Assembly (NCBI GenBank): GCA_047967505.1
Contig: CM106540.1
Strand: one strand, 5' to 3'
Source: Dipteris shenzhenensis
Lineage: Eukaryota > Polypodiophyta > Polypodiopsida > Gleicheniales
DNA: 64,000 bases
Below are positions 45,241-55,992 of this stretch, one piece after another. The translations under genes were made by a program, and so were the position numbers. Numbering within the stretch: position 1 is the stretch's first letter; every line of letters begins with the position of its first letter. Under the pieces are notes generated by a model. The model was not told the origin of the DNA. It made no database searches and worked only from the letters and a program-made list of their open reading frames with translations.

Positions 45241-45764
45241 CCTGCGCACTCTCCATATCCTTGGTAGTCATGCATGGTCCACATCAAGATACCCCTGACC
45301 AAAATATCATTGGTATGTCTAGGAGCTCTGGAAATATCAAAGACCCGCACTCCTCTCCATAAGCTTTGTAACTCCTCTATCAAAGGTGCCATGTATACGT
45401 CCATATTTTTGGCCTTGTACTTCCCTGGCACAAGTAGTGCAAGCATGAGGTGTCCCTTCTTTATTGTTAGCCATGGTGGGATATTGTAATTCACCAAGAC
45501 TATGGGCCATGTCGACCAAGATGTCGAGTGTAACCCGAAAGGTTCTCTTCTTTCTCTTATCTTTCGATTCTCCGGATCAAAGTGGCAGAAATACGAAGCT
45601 ACCAGTTGTCCAAATGAGTGTCAAGGACCCTCTTCATTGCAATTCCATAGGCAAAAGAGTTATTTTGGTAAGGGTCACAAAGATCTTTTGACTTTAGATA
45701 GTCAAATTCGAATGGCCATACATACTAGCTTGCTACACATTACTTCGGTGGATTCTGACAAAAT

Positions 45765-46374
45765 ATGAAGAGGGGAGAGAAGAGCTCCTCTCTCCTCCAA
45801 CCTTGCAACCCATACTCTCCCTCTCCTCCTCCCTTTGTGGACTCTGCCAGTTGCATCAATGGTGGCTCCTCCATCACCAATGGACCATTTGTCTATGCTT
45901 ATGCTCATATGCCTATTCTTATACTTAGCTGCAATGGGTTGCCTTCCGATAGACAAAGAGGTGAGACACGCATTCTGCATAGGAACAAAGCCACTGTTTA
46001 TTGAGATGGAGGCCATGGGAGGGATGATCGATTGGGCTGAGGTGGCTGCTTGCATGGTATAATTCTACTCCTTCTTGTAATCTCACTTTTTAAATTGTTT
46101 TATTCTTTAAGTTCCAATCTAATTTCCAATTAATATGGTTTCACTCTTAGAGTACAAGCTCAAACTTCCCATCAGCGGAGGTGAGCGGTGATGACGAGGG
46201 ATTTGGCTTACACAGCTTTGGCATAGCTCACGAGGGCCAAGGAACAGGCCAGTGTGACCATGATGAGGACGAGGATGCTCGGACGAGGACAAGGATGAGC
46301 AGTAGCAATAGTAGTATGAGTAGTAGTTTGTATAAACTTCTGCATGTATATGCTTCTATATGTCGGCTTGTTTG
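45765..46374 (+). pseudogene. Remnant of a second CACTA-2 gene (acidic C-terminus)
   Basis: The + strand frame at 45835-46062 (MVAPPSPMDHL, GGMIDWAEVAACM) is followed by a GTATAA donor-like site and a CACTCTTAG acceptor. An acidic, Ser-rich end follows (SGDDEGFGLHSFG, HDEDEDARTRTRM), stopping at 46372. By position and acidic tail it may be the 3' part of a TNPA-like gene, but similarity to 36287-37746 is weak. Confidence 0.35.
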
Positions 46375-46621
46375 AGCGATTTTGTATCACCCCTTTCGAA
46401 AGGGTAATTTTGTAACAAACAATGTTGTATATCTTCGACATGTATATGCTTGTGTCACTCCGCTCGTTTGAGAAATTTTGTATCACCCTTTTCACAAAGG
46501 AAATTTTGTAACAAATAACATACTTTTGTAATTTCTTTAAAAAAAACATTAGTGGGACAAAACAGGGCTTGTTGTTGCCCTGTTTAGCCCCACTTATTTT
46601 TTTTAAAAGCTTCTGTTAATC

Positions 46622-46745
46622 GTTGCTATATAGCGACGTTTACCAATGTCGCTATATAGCGATGTTTACTAGTGTCACTATATAGCGACGTTTATGATTA
46701 ATGTCGCTATATAGTGACGCTTATATAGTGACTGTTCTTTTCTGA
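46622..46745. repeat. CACTA-2 right subterminal palindromic repeats
   Basis: Four copies of the GCTATATAG palindrome core; 46649-46662 is a perfect 14-base palindrome TCGCTATATAGCGA. Confidence 0.88.
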
Positions 46746-46848
46746 CGCTAATAGTGACGTAAATACCAACCTTTGCGCTTGTCAAAAAAAAATTGTAGTT
46801 TAAGAAAGGTTGGTATTTCTATCAGAAAAGAGCCTATGCCTTGTAGTG

Positions 46849-47760
46849 TTGCTGGCTCTAAGACACGTCTTCTCTTATAAGGAGTACTACTAAAGAGCTA
46901 CTAAAGAAGTCTACCTCCCTTCCCATCTCAAACTTTACATACAATTGTTATGCAAAGAACATTGGAATGCAAAACCAAATGACCAACTCTTCCACGGACT
47001 GAGATTTTACGGACTGAAGTAAAAATCTCAAAAGCATGCTTTCATATTAATGCATGGGTGCAGTCTTTTATAGCCCAATGTGCATGGCCAGCACAACCCT
47101 TTGTTTAAAGTTGCTTGACAACATCCTTGGGGGCAATCTTCTTAACTTCTAGCTATTTGAAATGGAAAAAGGACTTGCCCTTGCGAAAACACTTTCCACA
47201 TCCATTTCAGGTGTTGCAGAGCAAGTAGCTTCCACTTTAGCACGCAATAGGAGAAGAGCATTTGTACCATCGTGTATTCTATGATTGTGTCCTAGTTGGC
47301 TAGAAGAACTTGCCATGACTAATGCCCTATAAGAATCAACAAGTTTTTGACACGATAATCAATTCATATGTAGTTGTTGATATTCAAGGTATGGATACAC
47401 AATCTTAAGGATGCCCAAGAAATAGATACATGAACAAGGGAAAATTAATGATGCTAAGAAACATAAGAAAGATTTTGTCACCAAAATATTCTTCCTAATT
47501 GAAGCATAATGCTATTTGCCTTATCATTTTAATATTTATATAAAGAAGATAATATTTCAAAAACTCAATCAACATGTCAATCCAACCAAAATGGAAAAAT
47601 ACCAAAGATCTATAATATTACATATGATAACATCTCAAGGAATGTTTTTCATGATACCAAATAATTTAGTTATTACAAGTATTTGCTCCCAAAACCATTG
47701 CACGATCCATTTCATGTCAAGGACGCATGGCAAGAAACCCTTTGAAACCAAGACTTGCAA
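46849..47760. other. No gene recognised
   Basis: AT-rich sequence; the frame at 47516-47782 + has no family resemblance. Confidence 0.5.
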
Positions 47761-47769
47761 AGAAGTTGT

Positions 47770-48720
47770 CCACTTGTTCTAAAGACTAACAAACACGTGG
47801 ATCTCCATTCATCACATTGTCTATAATCCATTCTTTGACCTTCTTTATAATTTGATATTTGGGAGTCTAGACACCTTATCAAGAAGATATCTAGAATCCT
47901 CATAAAAGAGACACATCTCTTTTCAAATCCAACCTAATGTTGAGATATCGAGCTCCACTCGTGATATGCTAGGGTGACCATCGTGCATTTATGTCAACGA
48001 CTTGTTAGCTGCAGATACGGTTGGTACACCGCCCATGAATAATAGCTGGATGAAAACTATCTTTATGTACTCTAGTTAGTGTCTCAGTTAGTATGCCACC
48101 TTAGTTAGCTGAGTTTGGTTTGAGACCCATATATAGGGTTCACCTATTCCTTTGTACTAGAGTTCTTTTGGCTTTCACAACTAAGAAGAGGAAAACTGTT
48201 TTCAGCCTCCACCTTTGTGTGTATTCCCCCATTGTGTATGTGAGAAAGCTACAAGTGAGACTCCTTCCTTCTCTCCCACTCTCTTCACACCTAATGCATA
48301 AACATCCGTCGCTGGAGAATAGCGTACACTTTTCAATGGATTATGTAGTTCTGGGGCTACCCACTTCATTCCACACCTCCTTTGTACTTCTATTGCAAAT
48401 TGAGCTTGGAAAGCTTCATCACTCTCTTTTGCATTCTTTCTCATTACATCAAATGCCACTCTATCCTCTATGACATCAAGTGCCCTTCCCCAGTCTATGA
48501 TGCCTATTCTAGAGTCCCCACTAGAAGTGAAGTCGAGGATGATGTTGCTTGCATGCAAATCACTATGCATCCATTCTCCATCATGTAGTGCATGCATTCC
48601 TTGTACAAGGGCATGCAATTAGCTTGGTAAAGCCTTACCAAAATTACAAATTTGCTCAAGGTCCTTGGGTGCAATCTCCAGTTCATGAAGCTTCCCTTGA
48701 AACCTTTCAAACTTTCTTTT
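47770..48720 (-). pseudogene. Protein kinase fragment split by a solo LTR
   Basis: The minus strand from 48618 reads LHDGEWMHSDLHASNIILDF (catalytic loop), GIIDWGRAL (DWG where DFG is usual), KWVAPELHNP and SPATDVYALG, then is interrupted at 48290 by the LTR. It resumes at 47937 with KEMCLFYEDSRYLLDKVSRL, the expected helix following the ALG motif. The order matches the C-lobe of a plant kinase close to the one at 20963-23150. The N-lobe is missing and the frame has stops. Confidence 0.75.
47938..48289 (+). mobile_element. Solo LTR of the Copia-3 family
   Basis: 352 bases from TGTTGAGATATCGAGC to CTCTCTTCACA, closely similar to 56942-57294. CCTAA target copies flank it at 47933-47937 and 48290-48294. 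No internal sequence, so it is the product of LTR-LTR recombination. Confidence 0.93.
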
Positions 48721-48779
48721 TCAATTCCTTTTCTATGGATGTATCTGGTGCAACTCCCCTTGCTGTATATATATAACTC

Positions 48780-50590
48780 TAAATTATGGATTATGGATAC
48801 TTGAAATCACCGCACGTAATGCACGGTTAGAATGTCGTCTTGTAGTCCATGATCGAGTAGTACTTACCAGAAGCGGCCTCCCATGCAAAATTCCGATGGC
48901 AATACAATAGAATGCATACCGTGTTCCAGGCAGCTCCATCCTTTACTAAAAGACCACAAGTTTCAGGTAGGAAACACAAGTTAGCACCATATTTCCAGCG
49001 GTGGACTTATCTGTTCCGCAAATGTTATGCTTATATGATGTCCCACATGCTGCTTCCTTGGCAGTAAGGCCCTTCCACTACCCCGCATCGATCGGAGTCT
49101 CATACTGGGAACATTCTTGATCTATGGTCGGACTTGCACAGCTAGAGATTCTATTACCTCGAACTTTTTGGACGAGCTCAAAAAGCCAAATTCTGCTATT
49201 ACCTCGAAACTTTTTGGACGAGCTCAAAAAGCCAAATTCCGCCATTCATGTGAGATTCAGCATGGGCCTCGATTCAGAATATACTGAGTTTTTGTGGAGG
49301 TTTACCTTGTATGTAGCATTCTATCAGGGCTGCCTACGGCGAACAAGCATATTATGGCACAGACGCAATCTTTAGCTTATGGGATCCCAATGGTGCGCGA
49401 TAGTAGGTTCTGGTAGTGAATTGAAAATTATGGAGCCAGGCTGGCAAGTATGTAGCAAATTTCATGCTTGTACTATTTTCTTACTAGTTCAACAGGTGCA
49501 TCGTGCTCATTGTAATGCACATCTACATGCTATAGTTCTACCAGGACTATATGGAGACAACAATCCTCGCCTTTTTGTATACTGGACAGTAAGTAGCTAC
49601 TTACCTTGCTAACACCACTCAACACATTTTATGGAGCACGTGCTCCTAAGTTGAAAATTCTCAAATACATTTATAAAGCAATTCGACCTTAGGTTCTAAA
49701 ATAATGGATATTCAGTGTTGCATCTACATTTACAATGACAAATAGGTGAGTGTGCTAGGCTCCTTTATATCCATACACTGTGCTCTAGGCACAACAAGAT
49801 TGATAGGCACAGCATGGCCAAAATAATGCCACTTGGAACTCAGAAAGAACAAAACACGATGACACAAACTACAAGACCTCTTTTGAAGTTTAAGTTTTGA
49901 TTCATGCTAATTACCTGTAATTTAATGTAATACATTCACTTGATTTTAAATTTCATCGATTGCACACAGCAGGTAACCCCATGTTTAACCAATTTGCAAA
50001 CTGATTCTTACGCAAACACAAGATGTTATAACTTGAAATCTTTTGGGTTCATACAAACAAGCAACAATGTACTTGTAGGAGGGACACTTTCTCCAGTATC
50101 CACCATTGGTGGTCAATAAGCTGACTTTGCACTCCTTGTATTCAAAGTGAGGTTTTAAAATGAGAGTGTGAATGATATTGTATTATATCTTAGATATGAT
50201 GCTATTTGGAGATGTGCTCATAGGTTTGTATGTAAGTTGAAGCATCACTCTTGGAGGAGGAGAGAAGATCAAACAAAGAAGTGATTACAAAGAAGGGGCA
50301 TATTTGGCCAGAAGCAACTTAAGCATCAACATTGGTCTGTAAGGGGGCGTGATTTTGAAGAACTTGTAAAGTTTTGGGGTCTATCCAAGTAGCTTTCATG
50401 GATGTTGAGGTGAGATATCCTTTGGAACAATGCAAGACAGTGGAAATGATGAGATTTTAGATTCAATGATGCAGTTTTGAAGAAACAACTAGTTTGTAGT
50501 CCGTTTTGTATAGTTGTGTTGTTTTCTTTTACGCTGGCCTAGGTCAAAATTCCAAGTGCCATTGAAATGGCTGGGAAACATGAAAAACAA
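48780..50590 (+). pseudogene. Neprosin-family pseudogene, duplicate of 27799-30201
   Basis: Exon 2 starts near 48850 with a TAG where the intact gene has CAG (MIE-stop-YLPEA). It contains several deletions, including loss of the [10 protein letters not shown] block. Exon 3 and 4 equivalents lie at about 49330-49450 and 49540-49590, and the exon 5 equivalent at about 49990-50150 has a stop (GGQ to a TAA). Exon 6 is replaced by about 300 unrelated bases (50233-50530), after which the 3' flank resumes at 50537. Exon 1 is absent; the copied block begins about 48775, right after the kinase fragment. Confidence 0.88.
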
Positions 50591-51890
50591 TCGAGATAAA
50601 TAAGTGACAATGCTCACAAAGTTTAGTGTCACTTGAATTGTAAAATGTACATGACAAAAAAAAGTGGAGTTTCGAACACTAATATTTTGTCAAAAAACTT
50701 ACAAGTTTATGTAAAAATCCACCAATAAATAATATGTAAAAATATTTATTATGTAAAAATCCACTGATAATAGTGACATGACTTCATTTTTTAACTTTTG
50801 ATAAAAAATCTCTTTGAAGACACTAAGTGCATGCATTGCAAAAATCCTTTACGTCACTTTTCTTTATGGTTTTGCAAAAACATATTACTTCACTTAAGGC
50901 CCACCCCACACATGTGGATTACTCCTCTATCATTCTACTCATCCTTAGAGCAAAAACATGCATCTATGAAGGACTGCCACTACAATAGACGCATAATAGC
51001 TAAGCTACTCTATACATGACACACCCCCACATAGGAAAGATGTAATTAAAGACCGTATTAGGAAAAGTGGGAAAATATTACGAAATTGGAACTCTCCAAA
51101 TTGGTTTGGAAGGAAAAAAACTTGCTATTTTCTTTTCATGGAGCTTGCTTGAAATTTTCATGGAGCTTGCTTGAAATTTTCAAGTTTTGTTTCTTTTATG
51201 TCAGTGGCTACTTGCATGTTTTCTCATGATTTGTGGAATAGTTATAATTGAATTGGACTTATGGATTTTGTGTGCAATATATGAGGTAATGTCAACTTGT
51301 TTTTCTTGCTACTCATTGTTGTATATCTTTTGTGATTAGTTTCCATGTTTATGATGTGCCATATGTTCAATGTGTATATTATAGGTACTCCCATTACAAA
51401 ACATTCCACATGTATGTAATTATTGCCATGTGATGACGACAATGAGTCCTAGCTTTTCAAAGCTCTAAGCAACTTCTTTAACATAGTTGACTCCAAAGTT
51501 GCTATATGTTGATTTTTTAAATCAAAAAATTTCATAATAGTTATTATTAATTAAGTTAACTATTATTAATTTAATATAATTAATGAAATTTTTAATCAAA
51601 TGCAATTCTTACTTAAAAATTTCTTTATAAGACAAGACCAAATTGAATGAATGAATTGAAAAAATATGAAGAGGGGAGAGGAGAAGAGTGGAGGTGAGGA
51701 CGGAGGGAACAGCTAAAGAGCACACCACAAATGACTAACTATACACTAGATTGAGTTGAAAATGTAGAATATATACAAACTCGCTTGGGGTTAGGTTTAG
51801 GGTATCTAACCCTTTCTTTTATAGCACTCTATTGGGTTAGTGCTATGCACATATGATAACATGATATTGAGCGTGATCTCTCAACACCTT
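50591..51890. other. Duplicated flank with the empty CACTA-1 site
   Basis: Matches 30202-30779 and then 38379-39100 without interruption. At 51133-51176 a 22-base unit (TTTTCATGGAGCTTGCTTGA AA) is present twice in tandem, ending exactly at the CACTA-1 target AAA. No gene. Confidence 0.85.
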
Positions 51891-51899
51891 TCCTCAAGA

Positions 51900-52880
51900 T
51901 CAACATCATGAAGTAGGCCTTCCCTCAAGATGATGATTCAAGGGAATCGAAGAAGGACTGAACATTATATTCCTTCAAACTCCTTAAATGGGAATGTCCT
52001 TCCTATGCGTCAACCAAGTGCTTGTCGGTGTTTGTCGAAAAGCTCTTTACCGAGTGGTTTGGTAAAGATGTATGCAACATTATCTTTGCTATCACAATGT
52101 TGTAGTCAAGTAACACACAGTCATATCATCTACGTACAAACGTGTAATAGTAAGGTCTTCCCCTTGAACTTTGTAGTAGAGAGTATGATCTACATTGGAC
52201 TTCATGTATCCCAGATCAGTAAAATATTTATCGATTTTGCTGTACGAACTTCTAGGTGCTTGCTTTAAGACGTATAGACTTTTCTTAAGATGACAAACCT
52301 TATTCTCCTTTCTTGGTACAACATAACTTGTTGGTTGTTGCATATAGACTTCCTCGTCTAGATAACCATTTAGAAATGCATTCTTGACATCGAGCTAGTA
52401 CATATATTGCTGTGCAAATCCTTTTGCAACTAGTTTGGCTTTGTATCTTTGAATACCGCCATCTGGATTGTACTTCACTTTGTATACCCATTTATTTGTT
52501 ATGGCTTTTTTTCCTGGTGTAAGGTCGCATAATTACCAAGTATTATTCTTGTACAAAGCATCCAGTTCTTCATTCATAGCAATTTGCCATTCTAGCTTTG
52601 TCTAGTGTATCTTCGAAGTACACTAGCTTTTCTGTAGCCATGATGGTAGTCATAACAGCAGTGGCTATTGCTTCTACCCAATAGTGATTCAGAAGATGCT
52701 TCTCACTATGCATTGCTCTAGCACTATCTGCTAAAGTACCATTCGTCCTTTTAGCTCTTGCATTCTATTGAGGAGTATCTGCACAAGTGAATTGTCTTCG
52801 AATGTTATGACTTCTACAAAAGTTCATGAATGCTGAAGACATGTATTCACCTCCTCTATGTAATCTCATGACTTTGATCT
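51900..52880 (-). pseudogene. Copia integrase-RT fragment
   Basis: Reading leftward from 52880: VMRLHRGGEYMSSAFMNF and NARAKRTNGTLADSARAMH (integrase core end), then YKAKLVAKGFA-like sequence, LDVKNAFLNGYLDEEVYM, HLKKSLYVLKQAPR and LYVDDM (reverse transcriptase) down to about 52100. Several stops and shifts; no LTR found nearby. It represents a family different from Copia-1, -3 and -4. Confidence 0.85.
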
Positions 52881-52894
52881 ATCTAGACGTACAT

Positions 52895-53026
52895 AGGCCC
52901 AAGCATACACACACATGAAATTGCGCGCACAAAAGGGAAATAAACACACACATTGTCACACATGTAGATAGATGCACACACATAAACACATATGCAGATG
53001 TGCACACATGTGCACGTCCACATGCA

Positions 53027-53060
<34 letters not shown>

Positions 53061-53115
53061 CATGCATATGCACAAATGGACATACACACACACTAGCACA
53101 AAGCACCCACAGACG
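52895..53115. repeat. CA/TG-rich microsatellite cluster
   Basis: ACACACACA-rich sequence, a (TG)n core at about 53026-53060, then ACACACACAC again; open in several frames but only as Cys/Val/His repeats. Confidence 0.9.
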
Positions 53116-53149
53116 TGCACACAAACGCATTTCCTTAACTTTAAAAAAA

Positions 53150-54545
53150 ACTTACAGGCACGTCTATTTGCACGTGTATTTGCACGTCTATAGATCTGCA
53201 TCTATAGGCATGTCTATATAACAAAGAGATGCACCTATAGACGTGCTTTTAGACGCTCTATGGAAATTTAAAAAAAAAGAAAGACGCACACAGATGTGCT
53301 TATAGACGCTCTACAAATTTTTTTAATAAATAAAACCAGAATTTTGTGAAGTTGAACAGAATGCTGCATATGTTGTGTATGCTATGTAGTTACAAGAATC
53401 CCGTTTCCACATTGTGCAATTCAATTCTTACAACCAACCACATTTTAATTAGCATGATTGCAAGCACGTCTATAGCTGATGATTACAATTCCGAATAGAA
53501 CATTACAACTCCAAGATGTTTAGTTCACAAGGCATTCATTGATAGAACGTTGCACAGGGAAATTGAAAGCTAAAAAAATAAAAGGAGTGTATATTAATTA
53601 ATAGCTCAAAAGTGCTTGTATGTACATATAGCACGAAGCCAAGCCACGTCCTATGGCCTCAAGTACAAAAAAAAAGAGGAGTGTATATACAAGAGAGGTA
53701 GGAAGCCAAGCTAGTGGCTTCAAGTACAAAAAAGAGTAGCTAGCACTACTTCAACGACTAATCTAAGTTCTTCGTGTCCTCGCTCTCTTCTTCGCCCCCT
53801 TCTTCCTCATCTTCTTCCTCCTGATCAGCCGTAGGGCCCTGTAAACAAGGGACAACATGTATCAATGTATGAAAAATCAAATATTTATTTATAATATTGA
53901 CATTATTTAATTACTTTTAAATACCTGGGGGGCGCTCCAGTAGCCCGAATACACTGCTCCTCAGTAATCAACCCGTCATCATAGAAGTGCCTCTATGTAT
54001 CTCCTCTGCGATGGTGGCGGTGGTAGGCTGTCTCAATAGGAGTAGGGTACTTGCCCATGATATCAAGCAACAAGATGACACAATTTGCGGAGGGGTTAGT
54101 ACAAAGAAACAACCTCCTAATAAACCACATAGACAATATAATTTGAGTCGATACTCACTTGGGCCTCCCATGATTCAACACCCCCTATTCCAAAATGCAT
54201 GTTTTCATGTTGCTTCATTTGGATCCTTCATGCCTCCACATGATATAGACTGGGGTCTCTGCCTACACTGCCTTCATTGCTTTCTTCCACTCACGCTTGT
54301 GATTGGTGTGGAGGTGGCCCCTTGGTGGTTGACCTGCCTCTCTCCTGGAAATCTTGGCTAGTGCCTGCCTCTTAAGCGAAGATCTTTTATTGCCAAGTAT
54401 CCTAACAATCTTTGACTTGGACCATTTGTCTATGAACTAAACATTGGGGGGATTGGGATACCTAGAGCGAACAGCAATGAGGGTCTCATTAGCCAACTCT
54501 TTTGAATGGTCTTTGTAGTGAATAAAGCAATCTCAATGGTTGTTA
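53150..54545 (-). pseudogene. Inverted fragment of a CACTA-1 relative with TNPA-like 3' end
   Basis: TAGACG/CGTCTA repeats in 12-base steps at 53157-53310 are followed by sequence inversely similar to 37320-38100. The minus strand then gives the acidic last exon (about 53830-53760), an intron, the second exon (about 53990-53930), the GGLF-type intron region and part of the first exon up to about 54545 (KRLADETL-like, with frame changes). So it is the right end of a related element in opposite orientation, truncated on its 5' side. No transposase gene or second terminus is present. Confidence 0.8.
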
Positions 54546-55015
54546 AACCTCCTTGCCTTATCTCCTCCCTAGATCTCCCTCTTAGATCAAGGGGCCATAT
54601 TTTAGTACCTATCACCATCATCTCCTCCCTTGGATGTAGATCTTTATCTATGGTCTTGATTGAAGCACGTTTCTCCTCTCATCTCCTCCATTAGATCTTT
54701 CTTTTAATCAAGGGTGGAAATTGATCTCTATCATCTTTTGATCATGTCCCTTAGATCTACCCCTTCATCTAATGGTTGGGAGTGCTCTACCTCAAATTTG
54801 AATGTATCCCTTGGATAGAGATTTCATCAAGGGCTAGGATTGAAGACCATGGGTCCAAACTATGGGTTAGAGGTCTCCCCATCCTTAAATGTTTTTGTCT
54901 ACCCACCATCCACCTCAACATGGCAACACCCCACAAAACGAAGCACTCTCATTGGTACACCTCAAATTTCTCACTAATCCCTTGAAATTAGGAAACACTA
55001 ATTTGAGGCCCTTTT
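54546..55015. other. No gene recognised
   Basis: Repeated phrases such as CTCCCTTAGATC / CTCCCTTGGATG suggest an old dispersed repeat. Confidence 0.4.
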
Positions 55016-55029
55016 GAGACCCCGAATCT

Positions 55030-55685
55030 CCCCTAATGGAAAAGAGAGGATAAAAGAGAGAAGGAAAAAGAGAGAAAAGGTAAGGCTAAAAGAGAGAAAA
55101 ATAGAGAAGGAAAGAGAGGAGAAAAGAGAGGAGGAAAAGAGAGAAAAAGAGAGAAGGAAGGAGATGAGGAAAGAGACGAAAAGAGAGGAAAAGAGAGGAG
55201 AAAAAAGAAAGGAGATAAGAGAGAAAAAGAAACAAGAAAAGATAATGAAGGAGAGGAGAAAGGAGAGGAAAAGAGAGGAGAAAAAGGAGAAAAGAGAGGA
55301 GGAAAAATAGAGAAAAAGAGAGGAGATAAGAGAGAAAAAGAGAGAAAGTGAAAAGAGAAAAAGTGGGGATAAAAGAAAGAAAAAGAGAGAAGAAAAATGA
55401 GGAGAAAAATGAGGAAAACAGAGGAAAACAGAGGAGAAAAAAGAGCCAAAAAGAGAGGAGATAATAGAGAAAAAGAGAGACGAAAAGAGATGAAAAGAGA
55501 GGATAAAAGAGAAAAGGAAAAAGAGAGAAAAGATGAGGATAAAAGAGGGAAAAAGAGAGAAGGAAAGAGAGGAGAAAAATAGAGAAAAAGAGAGAAGCTA
55601 AAGAGATGAGAAAAGAGACAATAAGAGAGGAAAAGAGAGGAGAAAAAAGAAAGGAGATAAGAGAGAAAAAGAGAGGAGAAAAGAG
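55030..55685. repeat. Long polypurine array (GAGAGGAGAAAA family)
   Basis: About 650 bases of nearly uninterrupted A/G on the + strand built of the same words as 43895-44212. The long frames on either strand (Ser/Leu/Phe-rich or Lys/Glu/Arg-rich) are repeat artefacts. Confidence 0.92.
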
Positions 55686-55992
55686 TGATGATTTGATCAT
55701 CACAGGTGATAGTGATGAAGATATCCTTCATGTGAAAATGATATTCAAGCAGAAGTTTGAGATGAAGGATTTGGGAGAGCTGCATTATTTCTTGGGCATT
55801 GAGGTGATTAGATCACCAAGTGGCAATCTTGTGTGTTTCTCTTATCATCAATCCGTTGTATTCGAAAATTCTTGCCCTCACACCATATAGCATTGAACAT
55901 AATACACTACACCAACACAAAATCAATTAAATAAGCAATCTAAATTGTTGAAAGCTCCTAACTTATGCATAACATTCTATATACCAACCTTG
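55686..55992 (+). other. Chimera of a Copia-3 RT fragment and a CACTA-1 transposase fragment
   Basis: 55686 to about 55825 matches 61310-61444 ([18 protein letters not shown] ... IRSPSG). From about 55826 (TTGTGTGTTTCTCTTATC) the sequence matches CACTA-1 at about 31931-32092, covering the exon 7 start and the intron with its TATACC-ACCTT donor side. The left side is fused to the polypurine array. Confidence 0.85.

Larger units (their letters stand above)
41890..45540 (-). pseudogene. CACTA-2 transposase, decayed and rearranged
   Basis: Parts in order, reading leftward: VNYNIPPWLTIKKGHLMLAL and WTMHDYQGYGECAG (45497-45243, TNP2 core); SGYHACPVCGPDLKSL, present twice (45143-44937 and 44835-44629); LLDPMHIFKNV-like sequence and TRYMRCLKGAFSKDN with LKSHDWHKV (44560-44231); a purine-rich insertion (43900-44210); HLIEHKVDEVAI and LERFMKTLKGFVRQ (43436-42939, DUF4218-like); a DUF4216-like block with HYGHMDDIFAWNA (42716-42474); and the W-V-I plus acidic tail near 42200-41900. 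The core before GYNIPPW is largely lost, with the frame running into unrelated sequence at about 45540. Stops and frameshifts are present. Confidence 0.8.
41479..46848. mobile_element. CACTA-2, degenerate CACTA element of a second family
   Basis: The left end starts CACTACTACACATGAGCC; the right end is the inverse of CACTACAAGGCATAGGCTC, an only partly matching terminus. Both ends carry GTCGCTATATAGCGAC-type repeats (41572-41705 and 46622-46745). Inside is a rearranged TNP2-type transposase on the minus strand and a remnant of a + strand gene. No 3-bp target duplication was found (CCT left, TTG right). It shares its left end with the PPR-carrying element at 12233. Confidence 0.7.

Noticed and set aside
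48120-48473. 117-codon + strand frame at the solo LTR border
   Set aside because: It begins in LTR sequence and ends antisense to the kinase fragment.
52879-53221. Several overlapping Cys/Val/His-rich frames
   Set aside because: Created by CA/TG microsatellite repeats.
55033-55785. Long Ser/Leu/Phe-rich frames on the minus strand as membrane proteins
   Set aside because: They are translations of the polypurine/polypyrimidine array and carry no domain.
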